A DNA stretch of 64,000 nt from Amaurobius ferox (taxonomy: Eukaryota > Arthropoda > Arachnida > Araneae > Amaurobiidae): positions 142,296,043-142,360,042 of the forward strand of contig OX578148.1 of the NCBI GenBank assembly GCA_951213105.1. Direction: 5' to 3'. The position numbers and the translations under genes are program-made. Below are positions 1-12,153 of this stretch, piece after piece. The first letter of the stretch is position 1, and every line of letters begins with the position of its first letter. Under the pieces are notes generated by a model. It made no database searches, had not been told where the DNA came from, and was given only the letters and a program-made list of their open reading frames with translations.

Positions 1-1913
1 GCTTCCACTCGAAAGAATAGATGATTCGACGCTGAAGATTTAACAAAAGATTTTGATTTGTTAATTTTATCAATCTTAATGAAAGTTCATTTATATTTAA
101 AACAGGAAGCAGAACCCTCCTGAAGGGCGGGGAGTTCCCAAACTTTGGAAAACGCTCCATTGCAAGTAACGGCATCCAAGAAGGAACAACTTCCTGTAGC
201 CCTTCCCGCAGTAATCCCGTTAAGTGAAAGGACTGAATGTGCCAGTTCCAACACAACTTCGCAACATGGTAGTTTACAGAATGTTTTTGGCTGCCATTGC
301 AGTCAACAACATGCTGATCTGTGTTTTGAGTTAAGACCTATGAATGTTTTCTTTTTGTACAGAAATACTTATATTCGGGTTATTTATTACTAAACATTGT
401 CCTTTCATAGATCGTACTGGATCCCTTAAAATATTCATAATGACACACATGCGATCTGACGTACCTATTACGAAGACGATGGGTGCATTTTTGTAGACGG
501 ATGGGGTAATATGCAACCAACATGAACATTCGGTTGCTACACGCGCAGCCACGGCACAGCTGTGAACAGCAATTGAGGATCGGATGTAAATGCAAGAGCG
601 GACAGTAACGTAGCACATGTCTGTGGGATCAGCGGAACGGGACATGCTGGTGAACGACGGCATATCATCAGTGTGGTCACATTTCATTGCTTTATCAACG
701 TCCGTGAAGCTTTGGGCGATATTGCCCGGTAATAACTAGTTAAATAGTTGTCCGTCGCCTCAGCCTGAAACGGCCTTCGTCTCTCAGACTTCAAGAATCG
801 GGTATTCAAGTGTGCCTGCAGGATGTCTTGGAATATGTCCTTATCAATCCACGCAGGTAAGCGGAAAACATGCGGATTATCAATAAAATGAGTGTAAGAC
901 ATCTTAAGCAATTACGGTGTTGCTTTGTACCTTCTGATACTAGAGCACACTTTGTCACAATGTAAGATGTTTTCATTTCTGTCATTCGACACTTAATTAA
1001 GAGTTTGCATGAACGAATAAAATATGAATAAAGCATCGTTCTTTACAAGAATGCTTTAGACAGATGAGCCTCGAGCAAGTTCATTACTGGAGGAGCCCCG
1101 ACCAAGTTCATTACTAAATCCTAAAAGACCTTCCTTTGACATTGTTGTTGGTCTACCATCGTCTGCTTTGGTTTAAGACAGAAAAAAATAATTTTACGAC
1201 GAGGAATTAAGAAGTTCTAGGTACCCTTAACTCTCACACGACTCGATATGAGACTTATTACTTCAGCAGATACATGCCGTGTGGTGTACCAACATAATAC
1301 ACAGCTGCAATCGTCAGTAATTGGGGGGCTGAAATATTTGGGGAATAGATAATTGGATAGGATGTGCCACTGGACCTCATCCCATTAGATTTCTTTCTAT
1401 AGACATATTTAGGAGAATATGGGTATGTAACATAGCCTAGAAGTTTACAATATCATATCATCTGAGCCTATAACACGGTGACAACTGTGATAATTGCCCG
1501 CGATAATATTTAAATATGCGTTCTCAGCGAGAAAATTTACACTGGATTTCTTTCTATGGAAGAATTTTTATTATATCGTTACTGAATAGGATAGGAACTC
1601 ATCGATAAGCGTATTGTGTTATAAAACATGTCTTCTGTAATGGAGTTGTCGTTAGACAACACTCTGCAATTTTGGAATGGACATTTTCTTTCCATTCCCC
1701 TTTGTTGCCGACCTTGTGTTCCTAACTTCTTCCATTTTTAAAGCACTTCAATCCTATTTATACGATCGGACACAGTGATTTTACTGTAAATAGATCTAAT
1801 ATATACACTCAAGGACGCTCTAAAGAATATCATAGACAGAAGGCAGATTAACAAAGATAATAAAAAAATCACATGCTTAATATTTCAACACTGTAAGCTG
1901 GGAAGATACACTA
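1..1913. other. Unassigned AT-rich sequence, no supported gene
   Basis: An open frame of about 80 codons at 145-393 starts at a non-ATG codon and resembles nothing I recognise. Open frames on the minus strand (331-1036) overlap each other and look like chance. A short direct repeat containing 'caagttcattact' occurs at about 1076-1114. I see no splice-bounded exon, RNA gene or element terminus here. Confidence 0.5.
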
Positions 1914-3491
1914 TAGGATCAAAAGTATCCGGACACTTTGGATGTTAGAATGTTTTTCGAATTTCTAAACAAATACTTGGCAAAGTGTTCTGTAACTTTG
2001 GCGATGTAAAGAACATGTTTCAACGCGCACTTTACAGCAAAGTTTCGGTGACTTGTGCATTTAAGAGACCACCAAGATATTGAAAAAATGGAAAAATATA
2101 TTGGATTACCCTGTATCATATAAAAGCTGGAAATGATTTGTAACTTTCACAAAATAGTTAACTAGCTTTGCTCAATGTGTATAAGCATTTTCGTAACACA
2201 AAAATGTATATTCATGAAGATATAAACGTTTCTTTAAAAAGAAGAACAAATTTTGTTACTTGTTTTTTGCTTACAATATCAATAGGTTTTAATCAAATTT
2301 CATGAAACTTACAGAACATTAGTCAACGTCCAAGAAAAACATTATACTTCAATTGAAAATTAAAGCATTGAATATGCGATGAGATATAAGCATTTGAATA
2401 AACTAAGTTCTTACTGAGCAGGCACGAAACATAACAATAGTTTTCTTTCAAGATTTTGTAGTGAATACTGTAGGGCAACTTCTATAAAAAAAATCCAATG
2501 GAATATTGTGAAAATTCACAAAGATATCGACGATATAGTGATCCGTTTTTCTTGGACTCTCTGAAAGTATCTGGATGATAAGGGGGTTTCCACAAATTGA
2601 CATTTTACAAATTCATTGGACATCCCTCTTCTGAAAATGATCTAGTTCAATTTTATACAAATAATGATCACCACGTTCAGGGGTGTCTGGAGACTTTTGA
2701 TTATTATTTGCATAAAAATTGGACTAGTTCATTTTCAGAACAGGGGTGTCCGATGAATTTGTATGAAATGTCAATTTTTTTGTATGAAATGTCAATATTT
2801 GATGAAATGTCAATTTGTGGAAACTTCCTTATCATCCAGGTACTTTCAGAGAGTCCGAGAAAAACGGATCACTATATCATCGATATCTTTGTGAATTTTC
2901 ACGATATTCCAGTACATTTTTTTTAATAGAAGTTGCCCTACAGTATTCACTACAAAATCATGAAAGAAAACTATTGCTATGTTTCGCACCACCTGCGAAG
3001 AAAAAACTTAATGCTTATATCTCATCGCATATTCAATGCTTTAATTTTCAATTGAACTATAATGTTTTTCTTGGACGTTGACAAATGTTCTGTGAGTTTC
3101 GAGAAATTTGATTGAAACCTATGGATATTGTAAGCAAAAAATATGTAACAAAATTTGTCTTTTTTTTTAAGAAACGTTTATATCTTCATGAATATACGTT
3201 TTTGTTTTACGAAAATGCTTATACACATTGAACAAAGCTAATTAACTATTTTGTGAAAGTTACAAATCATTTCCAGCTCTTTATGATACAGGGGGATCCA
3301 AGATATTTTCCCCCTTTTTTCAATATCTTGGTGGTCCCCTAAATGCACAAGTCACTGAAACTTTACTGGAAAGTGTGAATTGAAGCATATTCTTCAGATC
3401 ACCAAAGTTACAGAACACTTCGCCGAGTATTTGTTTAGAAATTCGAAAAAAATTCTTACATTCAAAGTGTCCGGATACTTTTGATCACATA
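1914..3491. mobile_element. Foldback (long inverted repeat) DNA element, Tc1/mariner-like ends
   Basis: The two halves are near-perfect reverse complements. The left end reads 'ggatcaaaagtatccgg' (from 1916) and the right end reads 'ccggatacttttgatc' (to 3486). The pairing continues inward through both arms to about 2670 and 2715, so the unit could fold into one hairpin of about 750 bp with a loop of about 45 bp. TA lies at both outer edges (1914-1915 and 3490-3491), as expected of a Tc1/mariner target. The right arm carries extra tandem copies of 'tgtatgaaatgtcaat' at 2759-2816. There is no transposase, so it is a non-autonomous foldback or MITE. The superfamily call rests only on the termini. 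Confidence 0.8.
2759..2816 (+). repeat. Short tandem repeat in foldback right arm
   Basis: Three imperfect copies of a unit ending 'gaaatgtcaat' stand side by side. The left arm has a single counterpart near 2597-2612, so the copies arose after the inverted repeat formed. Confidence 0.6.
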
Positions 3492-3504
3492 ATGTATGCT
3501 AACT

Positions 3505-4224
3505 GATTTTCAAGTTCTAAAGCCCTTGAAGAAAATTATCTCTGACTTTCTGTGTGAACTCTCAGTCTATCCTGAAGATAACACCTTTCTGAATATGGGT
3601 GTACCGCAAGGATAGAGTTGAGCTCCCATTTTATGGCTATTAGTAATAAATGTACAATTGAAATACACCTTGCTGAAAATGGGTGTACCGCAATACACCT
3701 TACTGAATATGGGTGTACCGCAAGGACTGTATAGCAAGTACACCTTTCTGAATATGGGTGTACCGCAAGGATCGATTTGAGCTCCCATTTTATGGCTATT
3801 AGTTAAATGATGCTTTAAAAATTGACTTTGAAAATAATCAAACACAAATAGAAGCGTTTAACCCTTATGGCAACCTATTTGGAGACCTTGGCACTAAAGC
3901 AACTTCAAAGTTACAAATTTGGGGCTAATAAATAGGACTTAAAAATCAAAATAGATCCATGTTTCCCTATAGAAAGGGGATTTCTACTTTACCTTATATT
4001 AAAATGGATAATAAAATAATATACTAAACTAAGGAAATCAAGTATCTCGGGATTACATTTGGATTATGCTGGTCTACTCATCTGAGAAAAGTAAAAGAAA
4101 AAATTAGTAATTTTCGCAAGATAGCAAGAAACATTATAGCAGCATGGGGTTAAAACCTGATATCATCAAAGCAATTTACGTCACTGAGAAATGTATAAGT
4201 CATGATGCAGAGATCTGGTATAGG
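3505..4224 (+). pseudogene. Non-LTR retrotransposon reverse transcriptase, 5' part (decayed)
   Basis: Translation gives RT fragments typical of R1/Jockey/I-group LINEs. The motif-B sequence GVPQG is at 3598-3612 and again at about 3757, where it continues as GVPQGSI, a stop, then APILWLL. Downstream, at about 4037-4140, the segment EIKYLGITFG followed by LRKVKEKISNFRKIARNI matches the thumb region of these enzymes. AEIWYR at about 4208-4224 ends just where the hAT element begins, and the reading resumes after it. Several stops and frameshifts make this a dead copy. Motif A and the catalytic YADD box are not recognisable, so the 5' half is lost or scrambled. The exact clade is uncertain. Confidence 0.7.
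3581..3785 (+). repeat. Tandem amplification of RT motif-B segment
   Basis: A segment of about 30 bp ending 'atgggtgtaccgcaa' occurs four times (starts near 3581, 3665, 3695 and 3740). The first and last copies are followed by the same 'gagctcccattttatggc' extension. It lies inside the decayed LINE and repeats the codons for GVPQG. Confidence 0.7.
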
Positions 4225-4770
4225 CAGTGCTGTCCCGAAAGGGTACGCGCTGCGTATTCTCAATAAATTTTGAAAAATACAGAGTACGCGTCGCGTACTC
4301 TCAAGGTCTCAAGAAAGATTTTGTATTTGCGGACAACTTTCAACAAAGTTTAGCCTTTTGTAGCCTTTTTCAGCCGTGTAATGTATCCATTCAATTCCCT
4401 CCTCCTTCTAAGGAAGATGTCTGCCCCACCTATTTATTTCTAATAATATTTTATATTAGTTACTAGATTACTACAGCTACAGGTTATTGGCTAAAAAGTG
4501 AACATGTAAAAGAATTGACAACGAAGTCATTATAATTTTTTGACCACTCTTCTCTATGTTGTAAATGTTTTTATAAAAGTATAAACTGATGTTGCCATAC
4601 GATGGAAATAACTTCTCCATAATATTAGGGAGTATTAAGGAAGGAATGAGAATTATGTATGTTGGTAATATTAAAATGAGTGAGTAAGTGAAAAGTTGCA
4701 AGAAAACAAAAGTAAGTGCAGGAAAAAAAATAGAAAACGTTCCAAGTTACAAAATGATCCATATCTGTTA

Positions 4771-4847
<77 letters not shown>

Positions 4848-5043
4848 GTCCTGTTAAGCGCTATTAATATTGTGAAAAATGATTTACGGGCTTAAAAATG
4901 GCAATTATATGGCCTAAATGATTCAAAAAACTTAAAGAGGGGCAGGGCCCCCCTTTCACACCCCCATGGAACCTCGCAATTTCAATGCTCTTTAAATGAG
5001 ACAGCATCGCACGCTCTCAATAATTTTGTTCAGGACAGCCCTG
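4225..5043. mobile_element. Non-autonomous hAT-type element with 8-bp TSD
   Basis: The element begins 'cagtgctgtcccgaa' and ends with the imperfect complement ('ttcaggacagccctg'), a hAT-like terminal inverted repeat. It is flanked on both sides by GGTATAGG (4217-4224 and 5044-5051), a perfect 8-bp duplication as hAT transposases make. Removing it and one duplication rejoins the LINE reading as AEIWYR followed by DIKRTND, which confirms both ends. The interior (819 bp) has no transposase frame and holds a (TA)n tract at about 4776-4845. Confidence 0.9.
4776..4845. repeat. (TA)n microsatellite
   Basis: Uninterrupted alternating TA inside the hAT-type element. Confidence 0.95.
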
Positions 5044-5990
5044 GGTATAGGGATATTAAAAGAACGAATGACAATATTGTACACATCCGAAGAATCTCCA
5101 TGTTTTCTAGCTCGAAATGTTATCCAAGTATTGGCAGGCTGCCTTACTATTGACATCAAGATCAGTAGCTAGCGAAGCTTCTTTGTATAAATTATATGAT
5201 TGGAAAGAAAATAGACGAACTTTTGATAGAAAACAAAAAGACTGCACTGACCCGCCATGCAAAGAAAGAGCCATTGAATGGGATCAAGATCATTAGTACC
5301 TCAAACCAGTTTAGAATATACACACATGGTTCAAAAATAAATGAAACGGTGGATGTGCATTTGTAGAGTATCTGGATAACCAAATAGTGGTATAAATTAA
5401 GCGATCAAGCAACTGGATGTAACGCTATTACATAAAGCTATAGAATATATCATTCAAGAAAATTATAAAGAAACGCATATTTCCATAGATAGACTAAGAA
5501 CTTTGATATCAATAAACATTTTGTACATATCGCAAAGAAAAATAATCTACATTATGGTGGAAGAATCTACCTACATTAAATATACATTATTTATATGTAT
5601 TTTATTTATACATTATTTCTTATTATTGTGTGGGATTACACGGTAATGAAGTTGCTGACAAAAGAACAGATAAAAGACAAGTTACGTAAACATGGCTACA
5701 AAAAATGGCGGACAAAATAGGACACTGTTGAAGAAGGCATCGCCCTAAAGTCTCATTAAAAAGGATCCTAGCAGAGAAGGTCTCATCAGGAAAGGTTCTT
5801 CCATAAAGACGTTATATGCTTTTGTGGTAAAGATATTTATTATTGTCAACTGTGGGACACTATTAGGAAGTTCTATTTTCCATACAATTACAAGAATGTA
5901 GTGCCAGTGTAGACTTTGCCAAATTCCAATATTTAAACACGGTTACATTCAAATTATGGTTAAATAAGGAGATTGACTCCTAAGTCTATT
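5044..5990 (+). pseudogene. Non-LTR retrotransposon 3' part: end of RT and RNase H (decayed)
   Basis: This continues the LINE after the hAT insertion. The reading DIKRTNDNIVHIRRISM matches the connection region, with VLAGCLTIDIKI just downstream. RNase H follows. RIYTHGSKINETV (about 5310-5350) corresponds to the first catalytic motif, normally YTDGS, with the aspartate replaced by histidine. LSDQATG and ITKAIEYIIQENY follow. GLHGNEVADKRT (about 5630-5665) corresponds to the last RNase H motif, GNE.AD. Stops occur between blocks. RT plus RNase H order fits the I/R1/Jockey side of non-LTR elements. The 3' end is not defined; similarity fades near 5990. Confidence 0.7.
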
Positions 5991-8900
5991 TCTGCTTTTA
6001 AAATTGCATTATACTGTATTGACCGATGCCTGTATCTATGGATCGATATTATATATATTTTACTCTTTAGTATTTTTTATTTCTGTTCAAGTATTGTATA
6101 CTTTACATTGCAAGATGCATTTATATTGTCTTTTGTTTGCTTCTTACTATTAATGTATTTTAATTAACCCAACTCTTTTCTTTTACACGAATTTGAAGCT
6201 ACACGGTTCAAAAAAGTCTTCCTTTTTGGAAAAAGTTATTTGATCTAACACGATTTCAAAGTCAGTGTCTTATGTATACTTATTTTTAACACGAATTTCT
6301 GAAGAAAGTATATACCGTGTAAAAAGTGAGTTGGGTGTACTTGTGGTATGATCATTGCAAACTATGTTGCTTTGTTTAGTGCACTAAATTGGGATTCATT
6401 GGATGAATTTATGCATATATTCAATTTTAAATGAGTTTAATCTGAATGTAATATGAAGTATTTTGATGATATTTTAACCAATTGTTAAGTATGAAATTGC
6501 TGACTTCTCACATGTTACTTGATTTTAAATTACAAGAATAATTGTTTGGTTTTGTGTATCCATTTTAAATAATGCACGTTTCATTTACAATAATTTGCGA
6601 AGTTTACTAAGATACTGATTTTATACTCTGATTTTATAAATTTAATGATCATTAAAGGATCAAATGGTCGACATATATATTTATAATGATCTGTTTCAAA
6701 ATATTAATTTTTGTCGATGTCTCCAGAGATTGGCTGTCATTCATTCACTTGCTAATATTAAGTTGGATATGGGACAGACGCCACTCGTTGTAGAAAATGA
6801 CTACTGAGGTACAACGTATCCCCTGTGACTCCAGTGGAAGGTGCGAGGACTGATGGACACCTGCTGCGGTCCGTTCCTGGGCCGACAGTGCTTCTTCCGT
6901 TATTCGAACAGGTAGTTCGATTCTCATTTACCCTATGTGTAAGAGCGAGTTTATTTTGGGTTTACTTTTGTTTGTTTGTATTTCTCAAATAAAGAGTCTA
7001 GGGAGCTAGTCCGAGGAGTAGCCTCAACAAATCGCCGTTTTTTCGAGGCCCGCTTTTTGGGCTGAGGCCGGTGCAGGGATTGTGGTGTGTGTTTCTTTTG
7101 TTGGTGACGTCCGGTGGTACTCCGACGGGGAGATCTCGGTCTATGGTTGCTCGGTCGGGACACTGTCGGGTGTCCCGGGTGCGCTATTGCAGCGACGGTG
7201 AATCTTTTCTCGGATACCCACTAGTGGACCTTCATAAGCACGCTCAAGGATACTTTATTCCGAAATGAATGAGGTTCTTCAGGAGGATTCCCAAGTCAAT
7301 AAAATAGACACTTTATGAATTGAAACTTTCACAATGGAGAGCAATTTATTTCAAATGGTTTAATTCAAAATAACTATTTCATATAAGTGTTGCTCAGTAG
7401 CATTTCAAAGATCTTAAACCTGGGATATTTAACCAATTACTTAAAAACAACATTTTTCTTTTCAATTTAATTTTTTAAATAAGCACTTTTAGAAGAGATT
7501 AGCATTTTGAGGAACTTTGACTTGAAGGTGATAAAAGATGGTCACTTTTGGTTTGCACTTTGATTTGGAGTAACTCAGACCTTGCCTACAATATAGGCCG
7601 CTGATGTTATTTCATTATGGTATTCCATTGCTTAATCTTACTTAGGAAAAATTGATTTTAGGCACAAAAACGTACAAACTGAGATTTCTGCTCCAAGTAA
7701 TTTCATGTAATTTGAGGTAAACAAGGTAGATTGCAGTTTTAGAGGTAGTATAGGATGGAATATATAGTTTTAGTAAGTCAGCTGATACTCTGAGCCATTT
7801 TTAGTGGCAAGCTATATTAGTACTTATGTAACATAAGCTGGGCGTGGTAATGATAAATCCGTGTTTAATTTTAACTCTTAAACTAACTTAAAAAGCAAAA
7901 CCATAATCAAATCAATATTCATTCTGTCATGTATGAGGTAGAATGCGACAAAACAAAAACCTTATATATTTGGCTCAAAAAATGTCGTTACGATACTTAA
8001 CTACTTTCACAGATTTTAGGTTAAAAAATAGCTTGATTATTTCTATTAAGTTCACCTCTTTAATACTGGATTATAATGTTTACTCTTTTCGCAGCTGTGT
8101 TCGTCCTGCCTGTAACCGTTCAGACTTTCGGATCTATAGGGGTCTGATTTAACTTCCGGGTTCCGAATAGAAAGCATTCAATATATATGGTTTCAAGTGA
8201 TTTGAAATCCACATTAAAATTCCAGTCCTTGTCTATTTTTCCTGCTAGGCACATAATAATCATAGAATGCCCAAACAATCCAACCTACTCTGTCTAGTCA
8301 ATGCTATGGGATCTAGCATTTCAAGGAATAGACTTTACGATTTAGCAACCAAGCAACAAACCAGCCTCCTTTTTATGGGTATCCATCTGTTATGCGACCA
8401 AATAAATGAAAACGGCCGGGTATTTTAGTCAAACCAGAGACGAAAGAAATTAGCTGGCCCGAGTCGCATCACCTGCTTCAGCGCGTCTCATCGTCCTTGG
8501 AAAGATCGAACATTTGAGTATAGTGCCGAAGTCATTTCAAGTCCACTCCTATGGCGGCGAGCGGAAGTATCTGCGGCCAGGGATGGCTGGGAATTACCAT
8601 GGCGGCGGCGGAACAGAGCCCCCGCCGCTGGGGCTTCCGTTACATGGAGTGGGTCCGGAGACCCACTGTAGCCATATGCGCATTTGCATGCTTATTTACA
8701 CACCGTATAGCACCGCACAATGGCGGGAGTGCTCTCATAAATTTGGATGAAAGACTGATATGCTTGGAAGGGGGGAGGAAGGGAGGTTGGATGTTGTCGT
8801 CAGACTTAATGGTGGAGCGGCGTAGCCAATGCTAATGCAGCGCTTTAATCAGGCTGAAAGCCTCCCGGTTGTAAAGCCCCCCGAGCGAAGAAGATACTCA

Positions 8901-9490
8901 GAGGGAGGGGAGTCGCGAAGTTATGCCTCTGAATATTCTGGCCAGTGGCGTGTTTTTAGAATCTCTCTAGCACTATGCAACTGCCAAGATAGGACGCTCT
9001 TGTTCGGCGATTTTTGCAAACGATCCCTTTTAAATGTTCTGTACTTACTAAAAATACGAAATAGAGAAGCTAAATGAAAATAGCTGAAAATTTGCAGCCT
9101 TGATTATACATAGTTGCTTTAATAACAATAAATCTCGCCTTTTTTCTGGTTATAAATCCTGTAAACTGTTGTGATTTATGGTCGCTGATGCTACCTAAAT
9201 CGCAACGACTTACGACGAGTTTCAAACTGATAGGAGCGAACCCTTAGAGTCGCATCTCTCACAATGAACCATCTCCACCATTACCTAATTCGAGTAACCA
9301 ACGTCAGAAAAGGATTCGGAAGAAACAGTGCGTAGTATTGTATTGCGCTTACACTTTCGAGCCACAGCACAAAATCGTAAAATATTATTTAGTAAATCAC
9401 TAGGCGTTTTTGGTATTTTACGAAACTTTCATTGTACGAACGCTTGAATAAAGGCATTTATTTCATTTTGTAACTCCAAGAATGAACTTG
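5991..9490. other. Unassigned; two GC-richer patches, no confident gene
   Basis: Mostly AT-rich unique-looking sequence. A GC-richer stretch at 6730-7270 contains a minus-strand frame (7163-6951) ending in a very basic tail (PKKRASKKRRFVEA, then SLDSLFEKYKQTK) that reads like a real peptide, but I cannot name it. A second patch at 8460-8960 has many CpG and 'ggcggcgg' runs. Open frames there overlap in several frames and are not convincing as coding. Confidence 0.4.
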
Positions 9491-9501
9491 AAAAGTCTCA
9501 C

Positions 9502-9606
9502 CTGTGAACAAGGGCTTGCTTCTCGTGCAAACAACACTTTCCGGGGAAGATCATTGTGGCCTTAAACGGCAAGTCCACGAAACGCTTCTCCAAAACTTTA
9601 ACGCAC
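9502..9606 (-). CDS. Candidate host exon (105 bp, both splice sites present), unknown protein
   Basis: On the minus strand this segment is preceded by a good acceptor: pyrimidine-rich context, a branch-like 'ttctaat', then 'ccgtttcag'. It is followed by a consensus donor, CAG then 'gtgagac'. The exon is 105 bp, symmetric in phase 2, and open throughout in the frame between the two sites. Its 34 full codons include VKVLEKRFVDLPFKATMIF followed by PGKCCLHEKQALVHR. The composition is protein-like and less AT-rich than its surroundings. I do not recognise the family. No neighbouring exon was found on the minus strand within several kb, which is expected if introns are long. A Rep-2 element sits just outside, in what would be the upstream intron. 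It could still be chance or part of an unknown repeat. Confidence 0.45.
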
Positions 9607-9648
9607 CTGAAACGGTGATGAATTAGAAACTTGGGGAATCATTTTATT

Positions 9649-10720
9649 AACACTTTACAGCATAGTTGAAAAGTGTTTATGACTTTGTTCACTCTGTCTA
9701 TCCGTTCGCACGATGACGGCCGTAAAAATGAAAATAAAATTTTAGTATGTGGTTGAAACAGACTGTAGGAATGTGAAGGAACAATATCACCCAATTGGTT
9801 TTGGATTGAATCCGGGTTGAAAAAATGAGATATATGGAAACCTATGGGACCTCATTTTTCAAACATTTTTTAAGCGCAGTTAAAATTCACAAATTGCTTT
9901 GAAATTGTTAGAAAATATTCAAATTATCCCATAAAATATGTAAAAAAAATTTCAGCAAGATAGGTTCAATAGTTTTTTAAATAAAATTCAAAATAGTAAT
10001 TGTACCCATATTATATGAAGAGATCACGTGATAAACTTCAAAATAAAATTGGGCATGCATCTTGTGTCAAAATCGTGATTTTTAAAGCTCTTTTAAATTT
10101 ATATTAAGTGTTGCATCCGTCCTAAAAGCGCTTTCTTTCTTTTTTTTTTTCTATGCAACTGTATACTGCCCCAACGCAATGACACTATTTTTTAGTTTAA
10201 ATGATCATCCAACTTTGATTATTTCTACAACGAAGTCTCATTTTAACGTATGCAGAATGTAAATAAATCAAGCTGCAAGATGAGTTGTATAAGAACTGTT
10301 GAATTTATTTAACGCAAAATTATTTAGCTCGAGTCTTATTCTTTAGCTCTGGAGTTTCAATCACAGAGTCAGAAAGTCTTTTACCTCCATGGTTTTAAGT
10401 TTAGGGGGTAAAATAATTTATTGTATTATGATAATTTTGAAAATATCGCCACTAAATGAAAGGAATGGAAAATAGTTTATGAATGAAATATTCTCTACTT
10501 TTAGATAGAAAGCCAGGCAATTTAAATTTCCATGATGTTATTTGAATACATTTCATTCGTTTCCGATGAAGTTTTCAAATATAATAAATTATTGTAGTTT
10601 TGCGATACTTTTAAAAATATCATAGCTGAATGTATCTCATTTTACGGATGTTTAAATAAAATTGCTTTTCAGTTGGAAAGTGTATCATAATCAATGCTTT
10701 TCGCATGATTGATCTTGTTC
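9649..10720 (-). mobile_element. Rep-2 non-autonomous element, copy a
   Basis: The unit starts 'aacactttacagcat' and ends near 'gcatgattgatcttg'. The same sequence recurs at 24898-26165, 17803-19552, 44056-45372 and 46774-47910. Strand is given so that the hairpin 'aacactttt...aaagtgtt' is the 3' end. It holds a short GTCT-rich run near that hairpin and no coding capacity. Confidence 0.8.
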
Positions 10721-10770
10721 GTTTCACATTTTACAAAAAAAAAAATTGCATTGTTCTTACAAACGATCCC

Positions 10771-10990
10771 AATTATAGCATGTTATCCTTCATTTTATAG
10801 GACTTGAAAAATATTTCGATTGATAGCCAATTTGATAATGTATCCCTCCGGAGGGGGGGGGGGTGCTGCTTCCTTCAATGGGGGCTAATTTGTATCGCAG
10901 CTATTTTTCACTACAATAATTGAGACTGAAAAGTTTCGTGATCACACAGCCACGAAATAACCCCCATTACGCTTAGTTATATCTAATTTT
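10771..10990 (-). repeat. Interspersed repeat Rep-3, copy a
   Basis: Contains 'agtgaaaaatagctgcga' and 'gtgatcacgaaactt' on the minus strand, matching 20786-20850 on the plus strand. A run of G at 10853-10863 lies inside. Boundaries are not defined. Confidence 0.5.
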
Positions 10991-11344
10991 GTCATGTTAA
11001 TCTTAGTTATATCCAATGCTGTCATGTTAAGGAAATATAAAATTTAGATTCCATTTCGAAGTTTTCGGTCGAATTTAAAAAACATTCTATCGAGTTCCAG
11101 ATTTTCGTTAATAAAGCCGAATATGAAGGTTCATGAAAAATCATATTTATGGTAGCTATCGCACAAGAAATCAACCACAGTCAAACGGACATCACTCCAA
11201 AAATAATCAAAACGTATTCAGAACCTAAAACCTATATTGGCACCCAAATCTGTAAATCGAAAATTTTCGTGAAATCAATACTTTCTCTATATTCTATGTT
11301 ATACAGTATGAGAAAGTGAAACTCAAGGATAAAAGGGTGAATAT

Positions 11345-11388
<44 letters not shown>

Positions 11389-11595
11389 AAATTCCAAAGA
11401 TAGTTTTGAGATAAGTTGTAACTCATAACCATAACTTAAAATATAAGATATCTATGTATAAAACCAAATTAAAACACTTACCAAACAATTTATGACTAGG
11501 AAAAAGTAAAACATTACGTATTTGCCTTATTATTTAATTACTTGCTATAAAAAAAAATAAAGAACAGAAATAGCCTATAAAAGTCCAAATAAATG

Positions 11596-11692
<97 letters not shown>

Positions 11693-11993
11693 TATATATA
11701 CGGGCACAGATTGCATAAAATTTTAACCACGTGTTTTTATGCAGTGATAGAAACAACGGATTTTAGTATATCTGTCTAGAATGGGCCCCTGAAGACGTTT
11801 CTGGCAGACATACTATTCATTGATTTATTTTCCTTGTCCTGGCCTTTCCGTGCTCTTATTTTCTAGCCCTTTTTACTTTCTGTAATTATATATACACGTT
11901 ATTATATTGCCCGCGGTTTGATGCTGTGTTTACTGATTTGCACTCCTGCACTTTCGTTTTTATTATTTTAATTTATATACATATATATATATA
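10991..11993. other. AT-rich sequence with microsatellites
   Basis: No gene seen. It holds (TA)n(TG)n at 11345-11388 and a long (TA)n at 11598-11691. Open frames reading as alternating Tyr-Ile are microsatellite artefacts. Confidence 0.8.
11598..11691. repeat. (TA)n microsatellite
   Basis: About 47 uninterrupted TA units, followed by a short CA/TA tract. Confidence 0.95.
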
Positions 11994-12153
11994 TGTTACC
12001 GGCAAAGTTTGAAATCCGGCATTCTATAGAATCCGTACGTAGGCATTGTATATAATGCCTAAAACTAGCCGGCAATGTATGAAACGATTCATATTTCATA
12101 CATTTCCTAGGCATTCTAGAAAATGCCAAATGCATTTAACCGGCAAAATATGA

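Noticed and set aside
145..393. 82-codon frame as a small gene
   Set aside because: Starts at TTG, has no recognisable motif and no upstream or splice support.
6745..6927. Minus-strand frame with TSVVIFYNEW, resembling the TSVVI.FHNE motif of polypeptide GalNAc-transferases
   Set aside because: The match is only about ten residues. The preceding residues do not fit the family and there are no splice sites at suitable places.
11990..11993. TATA as a firm 4-bp target duplication of the Ginger-type element
   Set aside because: Both flanks are TA microsatellite, so a match is expected by chance. Mentioned only as compatible.
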